Below are positions 1 to 11,600 of a DNA stretch of 64,000 nt, in pieces; within the stretch, counting starts at the first letter, position 1; every line of letters starts with the position of its first letter. The position numbers and the translations under genes were made by a program. Origin of the DNA: Cydia pomonella (Eukaryota > Arthropoda > Insecta > Lepidoptera > Tortricidae). The stretch covers positions 1,151,001 to 1,215,000 of the forward strand of contig NC_084725.1 in assembly GCF_033807575.1 (NCBI RefSeq). Reading direction: 5' to 3'. The notes beneath the pieces were generated by a model. The model had not been told where the DNA came from, made no database searches, and was given only the letters and a program-made list of their open reading frames with translations.

Positions 1-1407
1 TAAAACAGACAAGAACCGAATGAAGTGTCTCACGTTAATGTCACTCAAAAGTAAAGTTATATACTTTAACATAACCTGTACCCCGTGTAAGCTTAAACAG
101 ACCGGTCTCCACAAACAGCACCCGTTCACGAGTATGACGTGTATCTCAGCCATCGCCTCCCTCAACCTTCATTCGGGAAAGTGGCGACCCGATCAACGAC
201 GCCACCGTAAGTAAAGACTTTTTAGCGAGCATGACATGTTCAAGCTGCCGGGTTGTATTAATAAAAATATAATAAAAAATTGTGAGATACTACATTTGTG
301 CTTGTAAGTTACATTAAAGACGGCATAGCGCCACATAAACGCGACTACATATTATTCATAAGGAGTGCCTACCTATAAAACTAAATTATAAATTATATGA
401 TTATAAGTATGAAGAATGAACTCCAGGTCTTTTTGTTGCAGAACATCTTTTGTATTGATTTTTAATGTGTTTATATGACTATTTGGTTTCTCAATAAACT
501 AAAAAAAAAATGTACCTCGAAAACCTAACTGCTTCACAAACATGCGAAGAGAATAAATTGCCAAACGCGAAGTATGCGGCGTTGAAGAGTTCCATTATGT
601 TCATCATCAGCAGTTCCGCTTCATTAAATCTCATTTTTTAAATGTAAATGCTTGATTTGTTGATGAAAATACAAAAATCACTATATGTATGCTCTTCACA
701 TTTGAAGAGTTCCCTCGATTCCTCATGGATTCCATCATCAGAAATGAGTTTTGAAAAAAAACGGGACCAATCTGAATACAAGGTGCCCGTGAGCATTGCG
801 AGAGATTTTAACGGTGCATTCCTGATTGCAACAGAAGCAAAAAATTTCATGACTTTTTGTGAAATTCGACAAAAAAATTTTTTTTTGTTTTTTTTTATTT
901 TTCTTTTTTTGAACACTCCTGTACATAAAACGTAATTTATTGATAAACACATAACCTAAAATTAACTAAAAAAGTTTTTATTTTATTTGGGGGTAGCCTC
1001 TCGAATACATTTTTTTAATTTTTCGATGTCAAACAATAACTATGTCCAGACTAGACCTCAAAGTGGCAATACCGCAGTCAAAAATGTGTTCTGTGCCGAC
1101 TTATGGCAAAATAATGATTTCGAAAAACATTTAATTATCTCTGAAACTAGGCCTAATCCACAAAATTTTATATGACATTTTAGTTTCTAAATATTACCAG
1201 GAATGCTAAGTTAAAATGTCTCGCAATGCTCGTGGGCACCTTGTATAGATTCAAACAAAAAAATATTTTTTATAATCGGATCAGAAATAACGAAGTTACG
1301 AAGATACACACCGAATTGATAACCTCCTCCTTTCGAAATCGTGAAGTCGGTTAATAATTAAAGAGGGAAATTGTTTTTGACGTTATTGATGTGAAGGTTC
1401 GTTTTGA
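1..1407. other. Upstream flank, no supported exon
   Basis: This AT-rich stretch is presumably an intron of Itpr. A moderately GC-rich segment near 97-206 is followed by a consensus 5' splice site (gtaagt at 207), but none of its frames looks like an IP3 receptor segment I know, so it is not called as an exon. Around 690-1180 the sequence resembles part of 18390-18570 (for example the cgggaccaa / ttggtcccg and tatgacattttag motifs), suggesting a shared old repeat. A poly-T-rich tract lies at 868-910. Confidence 0.4.
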
Positions 1408-1415
1408 GTGCTGGT

Positions 1416-2814
1416 TAGGGATTGCAAACCGGATTGATTTTCAATCCGGCCGGATCCGGCCGGATTTTGGCCATAACCCGGCCGGATCCGGCCGGACCGG
1501 ATCCGGTTTGGTATAGGGATATCAAAATTAATTAAATGATATATTTTTCTAGTTTTTTGCGTAATACGTATTCCTAAATCTATAATTTGAAGTTAATAAA
1601 TAACTTCTTAACAATAAAATAACTCTTAGTAGTAAAAAGTGTGACCTTGTCAATATCACTTAAAAACCCAAATATGAAATCGGTCATTTATTATATATAA
1701 CCATTCACAAGTGCTCAAATTTTCGTTTACAATTATAAATTTGATTAGTTTCCAATGCCCGTAATGGGATGTGAGGTGGGAATTGGAACTCCTTGAAATG
1801 ACAAGTTTTCGTGACTGTTCCTTGATTGAATTCTTTGTAACGTTGACATTCATTCTAGTAAGAAAATAAGATATTTTACTATTAACCAAAATGATATTAA
1901 ATTTTCCCTAATTTTTTGCCCAAGAAAGTAGTAGTCTGTATGATTTAAAAAAATTACCTTTTTTTTATTTACAGAAAAGTATATTGGTCAAATTATAGGG
2001 AATGGAACATGACACGACGATCTCATGCGAAAAATAATAGAGTATAGGATTGAAATCCATCGAGGAAAGGGACTCCTTAAGAAAAGTTACTTGGATCAAA
2101 TAAAGAATTGGCCAGACGTAGAGTAGCATGTACCATTAAGGAAATTGCATAAGATTGGATGAAATTGTAAATACAAAAGATTCTCTCTCAAATTTGAATA
2201 GAAAATAAACAATATTTTATCATTATATATATAAAATCGAAGTAAACTAAAGATTATCAAAGTTATCATTTCATTTCATACATTCATTTTAAGTACAAAC
2301 TTACAATCTTATATTCATTCACACATGTAACACATATTGATTAGCCCAGCTCTAGTCGGTTGAGTACCGCCGACTTAATCCTGCTCATTTGTTTACTTTT
2401 AATCTCCTATCACAACATTATTACACTCTTTTCTTCTCTTTAGCATAAATTACAAATGCCTTCCATGGCATCTCCATCGTTTAATTTTTCCTTCTATTAC
2501 AGTATTTATGTAATCGTCGTATCGTGCCACCAACATGAAAGGCAACTTCTGTTCCCAGTCATCGTCATAATAAATATATTTTTATTTAACTAAATTTAAA
2601 CTTTTTCATTCGTTTTATGCTCTGTTCAATTTCATACCTCTCATCCGTCGCCTTTTCCTCATCTAAACCGCACAGTGCGTGCTGTATTTAAGCGTTTTTT
2701 TTTATTTGACCGGATTCGGTCCGGATCCGGTGATTTTTACCGGATCCGGTGGCTCCTGAAAAGTGCCGGATCCGGCCGGATTACCGGATCTGCCGGACCG
2801 GATTGCAATCCATA
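1416..2814. mobile_element. Non-autonomous hAT-like DNA transposon
   Basis: The element starts TAGGGATTGCAAACCGG and ends CCGGATTGCAATCCATA, imperfect terminal inverted repeats of about 17 bp. It is flanked by an exact 8-bp direct repeat GTGCTGGT (1408-1415 and 2815-2822), the target duplication length of hAT elements. Both ends carry dense subterminal CCGGATCCGG-type palindromes (1435-1505 and 2707-2803). The 1.2-kb interior is AT-rich and holds no transposase-like reading frame, so it must have been moved by an enzyme encoded elsewhere. The hAT assignment is inferred from target-site length and end structure. Confidence 0.85.
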
Positions 2815-3002
2815 GTGCTGGTTTGATGCTTAAATTATGATTATTTTACCTGATTTCGTCGCATGTTTGGAGAAAAGCACTATATATGCCTCGGCAAGAA
2901 GAGCAATTCGTGGATTCGTCTTCGACTCGAAACTCATCCACAAATTGCCCTTTCCCGGCCACTGCAGTAATGTATTATTAGATGTGTGAACATGTGTGAG
3001 AG

Positions 3003-3580
3003 TGGAGTACGTTGCAGGCGGGCGGCGGCGGCGCGGGCGCGGGGGGAGCGGCGCCGCGCGGCGCCAGCGCGGCGCTGGCGCGCGAGCACCCGCTCGTCAT
3101 GGACACCAAGCTCAAGATCATCGAGATCCTGCAGGTAGGCTGCTAGCCGACCCACTCTGCCCGCTATACAGTACAGTGAGCGTACTGCAGGCGGGCGGCG
3201 CGGCGCTGGCGCGCGAGCACCCGCTCGTCATGGACACCAAGCTCAAGATCATCGAGATCCTGCAGGTAGGCTGCTAGCCGACCCACTCTGCCCGCTATAC
3301 AGTACAGTGAGCGTACTGCAGGCGGGCGGCGCGGCGCTGGCGCGCGAGCACCCGCTCGTCATGGACACCAAGCTCAAGATCATCGAGATCCTGCAGGTAG
3401 GCTGCTAGCCGACCCACTCTGCCCGCTATACAGTACAGTGAGCGTACTGCAGGCGGGCGGCGCGGCGCTGGCGCGCGAGCACCCGCTCGTCATGGACACC
3501 AAGCTCAAGATCATCGAGATCCTGCAGGTAGGCTGCTAGCCGACCCACTCTGCCCGCTCTACAGTACAGTGAGCGTACTG
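3003..3580 (+). repeat. Itpr: Tandem array of exon e1, 4 copies, 131-bp period
   Basis: After e1, three copies of a 75-nt exon (3191-3265, 3322-3396, 3453-3527) recur every 131 bp, separated by 56-nt spacers. Each copy keeps an acceptor (tactgcag) and donor (gtaggc) and is phase 0/0, so each could be an alternative exon adding 25 residues; read through, the spacer gives an in-frame TAG after three codons. The exon copies are identical, and the spacers too except one base in the last. The 56-nt spacer is near the lower limit for an insect intron. Confidence 0.95.
3018..3134 (+). CDS. Itpr: Itpr exon e1 (phase 0/0)
   Basis: This exon encodes a 39-residue Gly/Ala-rich stretch leading into EHPLVMDTKLKIIEILQ, a conserved segment of the IP3 receptor regulatory region. 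The acceptor is gttgcag and the donor gtaggc. The start could shift by a few codons because the 5' part is low-complexity GC. It is the first and longest member of a four-copy tandem array; copies 2-4 lack 42 nt (14 residues) of the Gly/Ala part. Confidence 0.88.
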
Positions 3581-5576
3581 TATTACGTATTTTTATTTTT
3601 ATAAAAAGTAATTATATGTTGCATACAGCGTTGTTGTAACACGGGCATTACATTTAACTCAACCAAACAATTGAAAACTGTGACATATCAATGTCATTTC
3701 GAACATCGATCGTCCGAGATAGTACTTACGTTTAGTAGCAAATGTATTAACTCGTACTAAACACTAATCAATATGTAAACAGGCCCTAAGGCAAGTATAC
3801 ACGCTCAAAAGGGCCTTATAAGATAAAAATGAATGATTGATTATCTCCGAAATGGAGTTAATTAGAATACCGGTGTCTTTGAGAAAGTTACTTAATTTAA
3901 GCTCAGGGATGCATCCTCGAAATTAATGGAAAACCAAAACAAACACGGTGTTTGATCCTCAGGAAAATCAAGGTCGACTGACATTATTTACAAAAAACTG
4001 TCAAGTAGCCAATGAACCCAAATTATTGACCCGTTAAAATATCTGGGTGAAAAACTAATACTACCTGATATATGATAATAAAAAACGGTACAACGGAAAA
4101 TACAATGATTTGCATACATTTAAATAAAAAGCAAGTTGACGTTCACATATGACTCGACGTAAAAAATAAGCGAAGAAATCAACATGTCTTTTGTAATTAT
4201 TGCTACAAAAAAAAAGTTACAGAGGTTCAATAATTTTCTTGTTTTTTTTTTTACGCTATTAGCACCTTATTCGTCTTCTCCATCTCATCTTCACACATAA
4301 CTTTCCCTTTTTCAGTTCATCCTAGACGTCCGGCTGGACTACCGCATCAGCTGCCTCCTCTCCATCTTCAAGAAGGAATTTGAGCAAGCCGGCGAGCGAG
4401 CCGACGTGGAGGCCATAGGGCTACAGGCCGAAGGCATATTCAGTTGCAGGTGAGAATGCAGATGCAGATAGGGAAATACTTAGCAAGTCTGGAACTATTT
4501 CAATAGTTCATCCTAGATGGTTGGACTATATCTCCATCTTCAAGAAAGAGTTTGAGCAAGCCAGCGAGTCGACGTGGAGGCCATAGGGCTACAGGCCGAA
4601 GGCATATTCAGTTGCAGGTGAGAATGCAGATGCAGATAGGGAAATACTTAGCAAGTCTGGAACTATTTCAATAGTTCATCCTAGACGGTTGGACTATATC
4701 TCCATCTTCAAGAAAGAGTTCGAGCAAGCCGGCGAGGCGACGTGGAGGCCATAGGACTACAAGCTGAAGGCATATTCAATTGGAGGAAAACCGAATCTGA
4801 TGAAATGAAGGCTTGATGGCCTATCGGTAAGGCTTCAAACCGAAGGTCGCGGGTTCGAAATCTGGCTCGTACCAATGAGTTTCTTCAAACTTTTTTACGA
4901 AATATCTTATGTTTTAAAAGTTATTGGACTTTGCATAATTATCATGGTATATCTCAATGGGGCATTATTTTTTTTTAATCTTGGGAGAATAACAGCATTT
5001 ACCCATTTTACGAAGTAGAAATAACATTATTAGAATACTGGTGACTAACGCATGCTGGTGGTGGGGTGTGATATACCACAATCTTCTATATTACTTCATC
5101 ATCATATGTTATGTCATATAGTTACTAATTGTAGTAACTTTGGGCAGTTTTTACAAGCTTTTATTTAACTTGCCCTGTTAGTATTAAATCTTCTGTTTAT
5201 GTGTATGTGATGAAAACGAGAAATCGGATGACAATGCAATATTATGATGATAAAAAGCTGATCTGATGATGGAAACAAGAGGTGACCATATGGGAACTCT
5301 GTGATACATCAACACAAATTTGGCATTTTTAGAATTGTCTCGTTAGAAAAGTACAGTCAACGGTAAAAGCTTGTACCAAAAATGTTATTTGTGGTAAGTA
5401 TAGTTAGTATAGAAAATAATTGCGAATTACTTGATGAAATATAGCATTGTATACAATAGTGATGTAATCAAGCACTTCAATCTCGTACCTTACTTAGGCA
5501 ACTCAGCAAGCTTCGTTGCCTAAACACGGTACTCGACTGAAAAGCTCTCTAATATATATATATAATAGAGAGCTTT

Positions 5577-5633
<57 letters not shown>

Positions 5634-8600
5634 TATATAATGGAGAGCTTTTATAAAATACTATATTTCATCAAGTAATTCGATATTTTTTTTCTTTACT
5701 AACTATACTTAGGTAATTCTTTCGTATGTAGATTTGTCTCTTTGTCATTCTCCGTAGATCTGTCTCCTATAATGTGTAAATTCTTTCAGAGCAATTCAGA
5801 CTGTACCCGACGGGTGTCTCCCCAAAAATGTAGACTTGTTAGTAAGCTGAACTGTACATCGCATGGTTTGACGCATCTTTGTGCTGTAATATGATGATGA
5901 TTGATCAAATACACTCAATAAGTACAATTTGTATGGAAAGCATATACATTTTTATTGAGTTGGGTGTTTGTTTGATTCAAATGAGACAGTGAAGAAAATA
6001 CTAAATCTATTTTTCTCGAATTTAAACTATCGCGAGACATACTAACATGAAACTAATTCTACGGATTTCACTCGCGCGAGTGACTAGAAACACGTGAGTG
6101 AAATCCGTAATATTAGTTCGATCAATTTTTCTGTTAATTTAATTTATTTATCTGCATAATTGCTATCTTTGTTCTCAAGAACAAATTTAGCTATTTCTTA
6201 TAATTTTTCACTGCACCATTTGGATAAAACACCCTGTATAAATATGATGAAATCATGTCGTGTTCGTATACAAGCCTTTAACCCTTCGCCGCCTTGTGTA
6301 TGTGTATTAAGTTCGGCCTAAAACATTTAACATGCTTGATTTCATGTTATGTCCTTGTTTAGCTTTGGATCATGTATGTTGGAACCTGTACGGTCACGTC
6401 TGAAAATATCGATACGAAAAATGTGCCAAAACTATGTATACACGACTTTATTGCCCATATATTAAGGTAATGTATACATATTTTTGGCACATTTTTCGTA
6501 CCGATATTTTCAGACGTGACTACCAATATTACTAATAAATTGATAAAATAGGAATTTAACAAGCGCTAATACATAACGCATGGAAAAGCTTAAAAAACAG
6601 CTTGAACAATAACCGAAACCAGATAAACCTCCAGAACGCATGCAACGTAATTCAAAAGTGAACTTTATTACAAGACAAAACGATCCGAATTCCAATAACA
6701 GTCACACTTGAAACTTCAACTTCAAATGTTTCCACCCTTACAAATAACCAAAAGCATGAAACCACACCCAATCAAACATGAACTGTACAACGTTACAATA
6801 AAGTCCACATTCCAGGGACGGTCTCGACCTGGACGAGTGCGGAGGGCGCATGGTGTTGCGCGTCCTGCTGCAGCTGTGTTCCCAGGGGGCCTCGGCGGCG
6901 CTGGTCTCCGGGGCCCTCGCGCTGCTGTTCAGGCACTTCAGTCAGCGGCAAGAGGTGTTGGCGGCCTTTAAACAGGTAGGCGCAGGTGTATGAGGTACAT
7001 GACATGCAACATGTTGAAGTTATAAAAAGTAGACTGCGAAAACGCACCTACGGACAGTAAAAGTGACAAAAATATGTACACACTACCTTAAAATATAGGC
7101 AATAATTTTTGGCACTTTGTTGATATCGATATTTAATACATTGACTGTACATCCGTTTGAGACAGTGGCAAGAGATTTTGGTGCCTTTGAAACAGGTGTG
7201 TTGTATTGTATGTTTTTTTATAATAAGGTACAGCCTACTTCTACTGCGTAAGGTATTACAACGCACCAATTCCTAAGCCTAGGTTACCGAGGCCCAGATC
7301 TAGGCTTCCCTAGCGAGCCATCCATTGCCAAAATCTAGGTCACAATTAGGAAGATAATGACGTGTTATCCTGAATTCATATCGTTAATTTTTCCAGGTCC
7401 AACTCCTAGTGTCGGACGCGGATGTGGAGTCGTACAAGCAGATCAAAGCAGACTTGGACCTCTTGCGACAGAGCGTGGAGAAGTCCGAGCTGTGGGTCTT
7501 CAACAAGGGCCGCGCCACGCTCGACGACCACGGAGGTGAGACCCTCATTGTTAACGTGAAGTACACGCAGATCAACTGACCCGGACCTCTTGCGGCAAAG
7601 CGTGGAGACCGAGCTGTGGGTCTTCAACAAGGGACGCGCAGGTGCACTAGACACACATGAAGCTAAGTCTCTTTAGATATTTGTTATCCACAATAATCCA
7701 CATAATTCATGCCGGTTTTAGCTAATAGCCGCTAGTGGCTAGTAAGCCACGATTAGTGAAGCCAATATACATACATAATTATATTGTTTTTATTTATTGA
7801 CATTGTTTTCTTTATCATACAGATGATCTTTATTGGGAGATATTATTTCATTGTTTTTATATTGTTGTGTGTTGACGATTCTTATTGGGAGATATTATTT
7901 GTGTTCTTTTATTAATTTATCGTTTTTATTTTTATTGTTCTCGTATTTTCGTAAGTTTTGACATTGTAAATTTATATTTTGGATTTTGTAAGTATTTACC
8001 TACTTACTGTTATTCTAATTGTATTGACAATCCTTATTGGAGCTATAATTTTATTTCATTAGTACTGTTATTATTTTCATTTTTATTTTATTTTGACGAT
8101 CATGACAGAAATTCTTATATTTTTGACATCAATGCAAATTTATTATGTAATTGTCTTTCATGAAATAAATCATCTAATCTAATCTATACGATCTCGGCAT
8201 TAAACTTGAAGACCGAGTGAGGAATGTCGAGATCCGACACCGCACCAAGGTGCGAGACGTGGGTGACGTCATTACCAAGCTGAAATGGAATTGGGCGGGA
8301 CATGTTGCCAAGCAGAGTGATGGTAGGTGGACCAAAAAGTTGACAGATTGGTGGCCGCTTTCGGATGAAAGAAGCGCCTGGCGTCCGTTAGCTCGTTGGG
8401 TGGACGGCATTCGAAAAATTGCGGAACACTTCTGGATGCGACTAACCCAGGACCGGGATAAGTGGCGTACATGAAGAGAGGCCTCAACAGAGGGCGAATA
8501 GAGGCTAAGGTGATCATGATGATGACGATCTTTGTCCGTCACATCAACATCAACACATGATTTTTAGGTAAAAACAGAGATAATAATAGCAGGACAGGTT

Positions 8601-11600
8601 GCAGGTTGCAGGCGTCCATAGGCGACGGCGATGGCGACTGCTTACGATCAGGCGGGCCGTACGCTTGTTTGCCACCGTCGTGGAATAAAAAAAATGAAGT
8701 CAGCAACCCGTTTTACGCAATACCACAAATGTTCTACTGTCCCCAGGTGGAGCAGGCACCGTGGGCCCCGGCGGAGCCATCCTGGAGCGCAACGCTTCCA
8801 TGGACAACGTCCTGGACACGTCGCGGACCGCCAAGCACGACAACAACGAGTACAAGAAGATCAAACACGTAAGCTCTTATACATTTGAGCCCTCAACTTT
8901 TTCTTTTTTAGTAAAAGCAAGGAACAAAGTCTCCATATACCAAAAAGTGTCCGACAAAACACCATAAATAGGTGGCGCTACAATACCTAGAATACTCGAG
9001 GAAAAAATCTAATCATAGACAGCGCACTTCACTCCGTCAATAAAGCCTAGGTTCTTACCTACTCTAGCGCTACTCTGGAGAAATTTGGAACTATTATTTA
9101 TAGCTGACAGCTGGACACTTTTGCAACAAAAATAGTAAGCTCTTATAAATTTGAGCCCTCACCTTTTTCTTTTTTAGTAAAAGCAAGGAACAAAGTCTCC
9201 ATATACCAAAAAGTGTCCGACAAAAAACCATAAATAGGTGGCGCTACAATACCTAGAATACTTGAGGAAAAAATCTAATCATAGACAGTGCACTTCACTC
9301 CGTCAATAAAGCCTAGGTTCTTAGCTACTCTAGCGCTACTCTGGAGAAATTTGGAACTATTATTTATAGCTGACAGCTGGACACTTTTGCAACAATTCTG
9401 ACCTTCCATAATACAGAGGTAGTACTATTACTAGCTTAAATCTAAAAATCTAGGTCCATGGGGTCCCAGCGCGCACAACTATTTTGTAGAAATCGCGAAG
9501 CATCTGGTTGACATAACTGGTGACCGAAGAGCTGGCGGCTTCCTCACAACGTATCAGTATTGCAATACAAATAGGAACTGCCGCCAGCATCCTTGGTTGA
9601 TACATTGCCTCAAGGGCCTATCTTATACATTTAGATTTAGTCTGAAGTAGTATCCAGAATTTGATAGACCAGCTTAAGGTTTACGCGAGTGTATTTTATA
9701 AAATTACCTCTTTATGGTACAGTCAGCTACAAAAATATGTATCGAGAGAATCGTCTCATAAATATGGTACTACGCTCTTATTACACTAGAATAAAATGCT
9801 ATGGGACATATTTTTGAGTAAGATGTGTACACCAATATTTTTACACTTGACTGTACAAGAACAGTCAGACGCCTTTTTTAGAAAACTGATGTCACTGAAA
9901 TTTCAGAGGCTCTTTTATCGTGACCGCACCTTTCTCAGTCAAGAAAGTGAGGTTGGTGACCTATATTTACGATTTTCATTAATGTGTGCGTAGTTGCCTG
10001 TACCGACCTACTGCCACCAACCCACATGTCAGTCGAGACAAGTGCACTACACTGTTTTCATCACACTTGCTCGTAAACGGTGTATTGTATGCCAGCACAC
10101 TGGGATGGAATGAGCTATATTATGCCCACGGGCGTAATAAATCTTTTTATTTCATTTCGCTGTATGGTGCACAATAATGAATATTTACTTACGCCCATGG
10201 GCATATTGGGCATAATCTTAATTTTCAAGAAGGGAGTTCTACTTTTAAAATACTGTCGTTTATAAAAAGAAATGTATGTTTATAAATATTTAACTTCTGT
10301 AATTTAATAGCCGTTTAAAATATTTTTACGCAATTTTCAACCGTTGCTGAATGCCGGATAGGTTTGTGCCTTCAATGCCTAACCTGTCAAAAATGACAAT
10401 ATGGCCGACGAATGTTTGAAATTTCATCGTATTTAAGAAATATTTCGTTTAAAATTTAGTTTTTTCCTCACAAGTGTGATGTAAAGCATTTTGTGCGCCA
10501 GAATTACGAACTCTTATTCCCTCTCCTTCGACTTCGGGCTTAAAATTAATACTTGTTCGTAAATTCTTGTTTGCCGCCCTTAATACACACTATACTATTG
10601 CGAATCAGAGCAACTGCTTACTCAGATCAAGATAAAACCGAAATAAGGGAGTTAGAGTGCCTTCTATCAGGACCGTAATTTTCCCACTAAGTGTTGGAAA
10701 TGGTAGAGGGGCCTCTGCCTATTCATTTACGGTTTGTATTTACGCTAAGCACATTCACGCCTAAATATGTGCGCACGTACCTTAACACTAAATCATACCA
10801 AAAAGAACTTAATATAGAGGTGGATTGTCAAAGGAAATTTTGTAGCCACAGTACATTTACAGCCATTTTTCGACACATGATTAAAACTTTTAGAACGCCA
10901 TTTGACTTTGATCCTTTTTCTTTTACTGATATGTGTTAAATTTGTTTAATATAAAAAAGTGGCGCCATCTAATAGATCAAAGGCCAAAGGTAGGGTAGTA
11001 TCATTTTGGCGCCCGTATCTTTAGGTTGTGCCCGGTAAGATGGCGCCACTCATGTCTCTCGGATCCTCTCAATAATCATGTTTCGAAAGATAGCAGTAAA
11101 TTTACGTGGTTACAAATTTTTCTTCGACAATACACCTCTATTTCGAATTCTCTTTGATCATACTTAAGTATTTTCTACCTAGTGTTACCCCGGCTTTTGC
11201 TAGTTATTGTATCAATATACTTGCTTAAGTATATTTGTATAAATTCGTTTTCTTTGCTTAGTTCTATTTGTATAAATTCGTTTTCTTTGCTTAGTTCTAT
11301 TCCTTCACATATTATCCTGAGAGCCAGTTCACGTTACAATACATAGATGGTAGGATCGTATAGATGTGCTATACGCGTGCCCGTGAGGGACAGAACAATG
11401 CGGCAGCAATGCGGCAATATTAATAAACTCGTTTTAACATTCCTGATAAGCTGATAACATACTAAAACAACCTACGTGATTTGGTCGGGTTATTTGTTGT
11501 CCATCATAAACCATACTAAATTTTCGGTGGGGAATAAAAAAAAATCTGAGACTGACAAAGACAAACAATAATAACGCTTTCTCTACCTGACTTGTAAAAC

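Noticed and set aside
97..206. Possible upstream Itpr exon with a donor gtaagt at 207
   Set aside because: No frame resembles the IP3 receptor segment expected before e1, and no acceptor is convincing. An alignment with a full lepidopteran Itpr would decide.
2996..3277. 93-codon + strand frame over e1 and its first copy
   Set aside because: It reads e1 in another frame; the Itpr frame MDTKLKIIEILQ is the conserved one.
8217..8474. Open frame of 85 codons upstream of e5
   Set aside because: It is the end of an RTE-like reverse-transcriptase ORF, a LINE fragment, not an Itpr exon.
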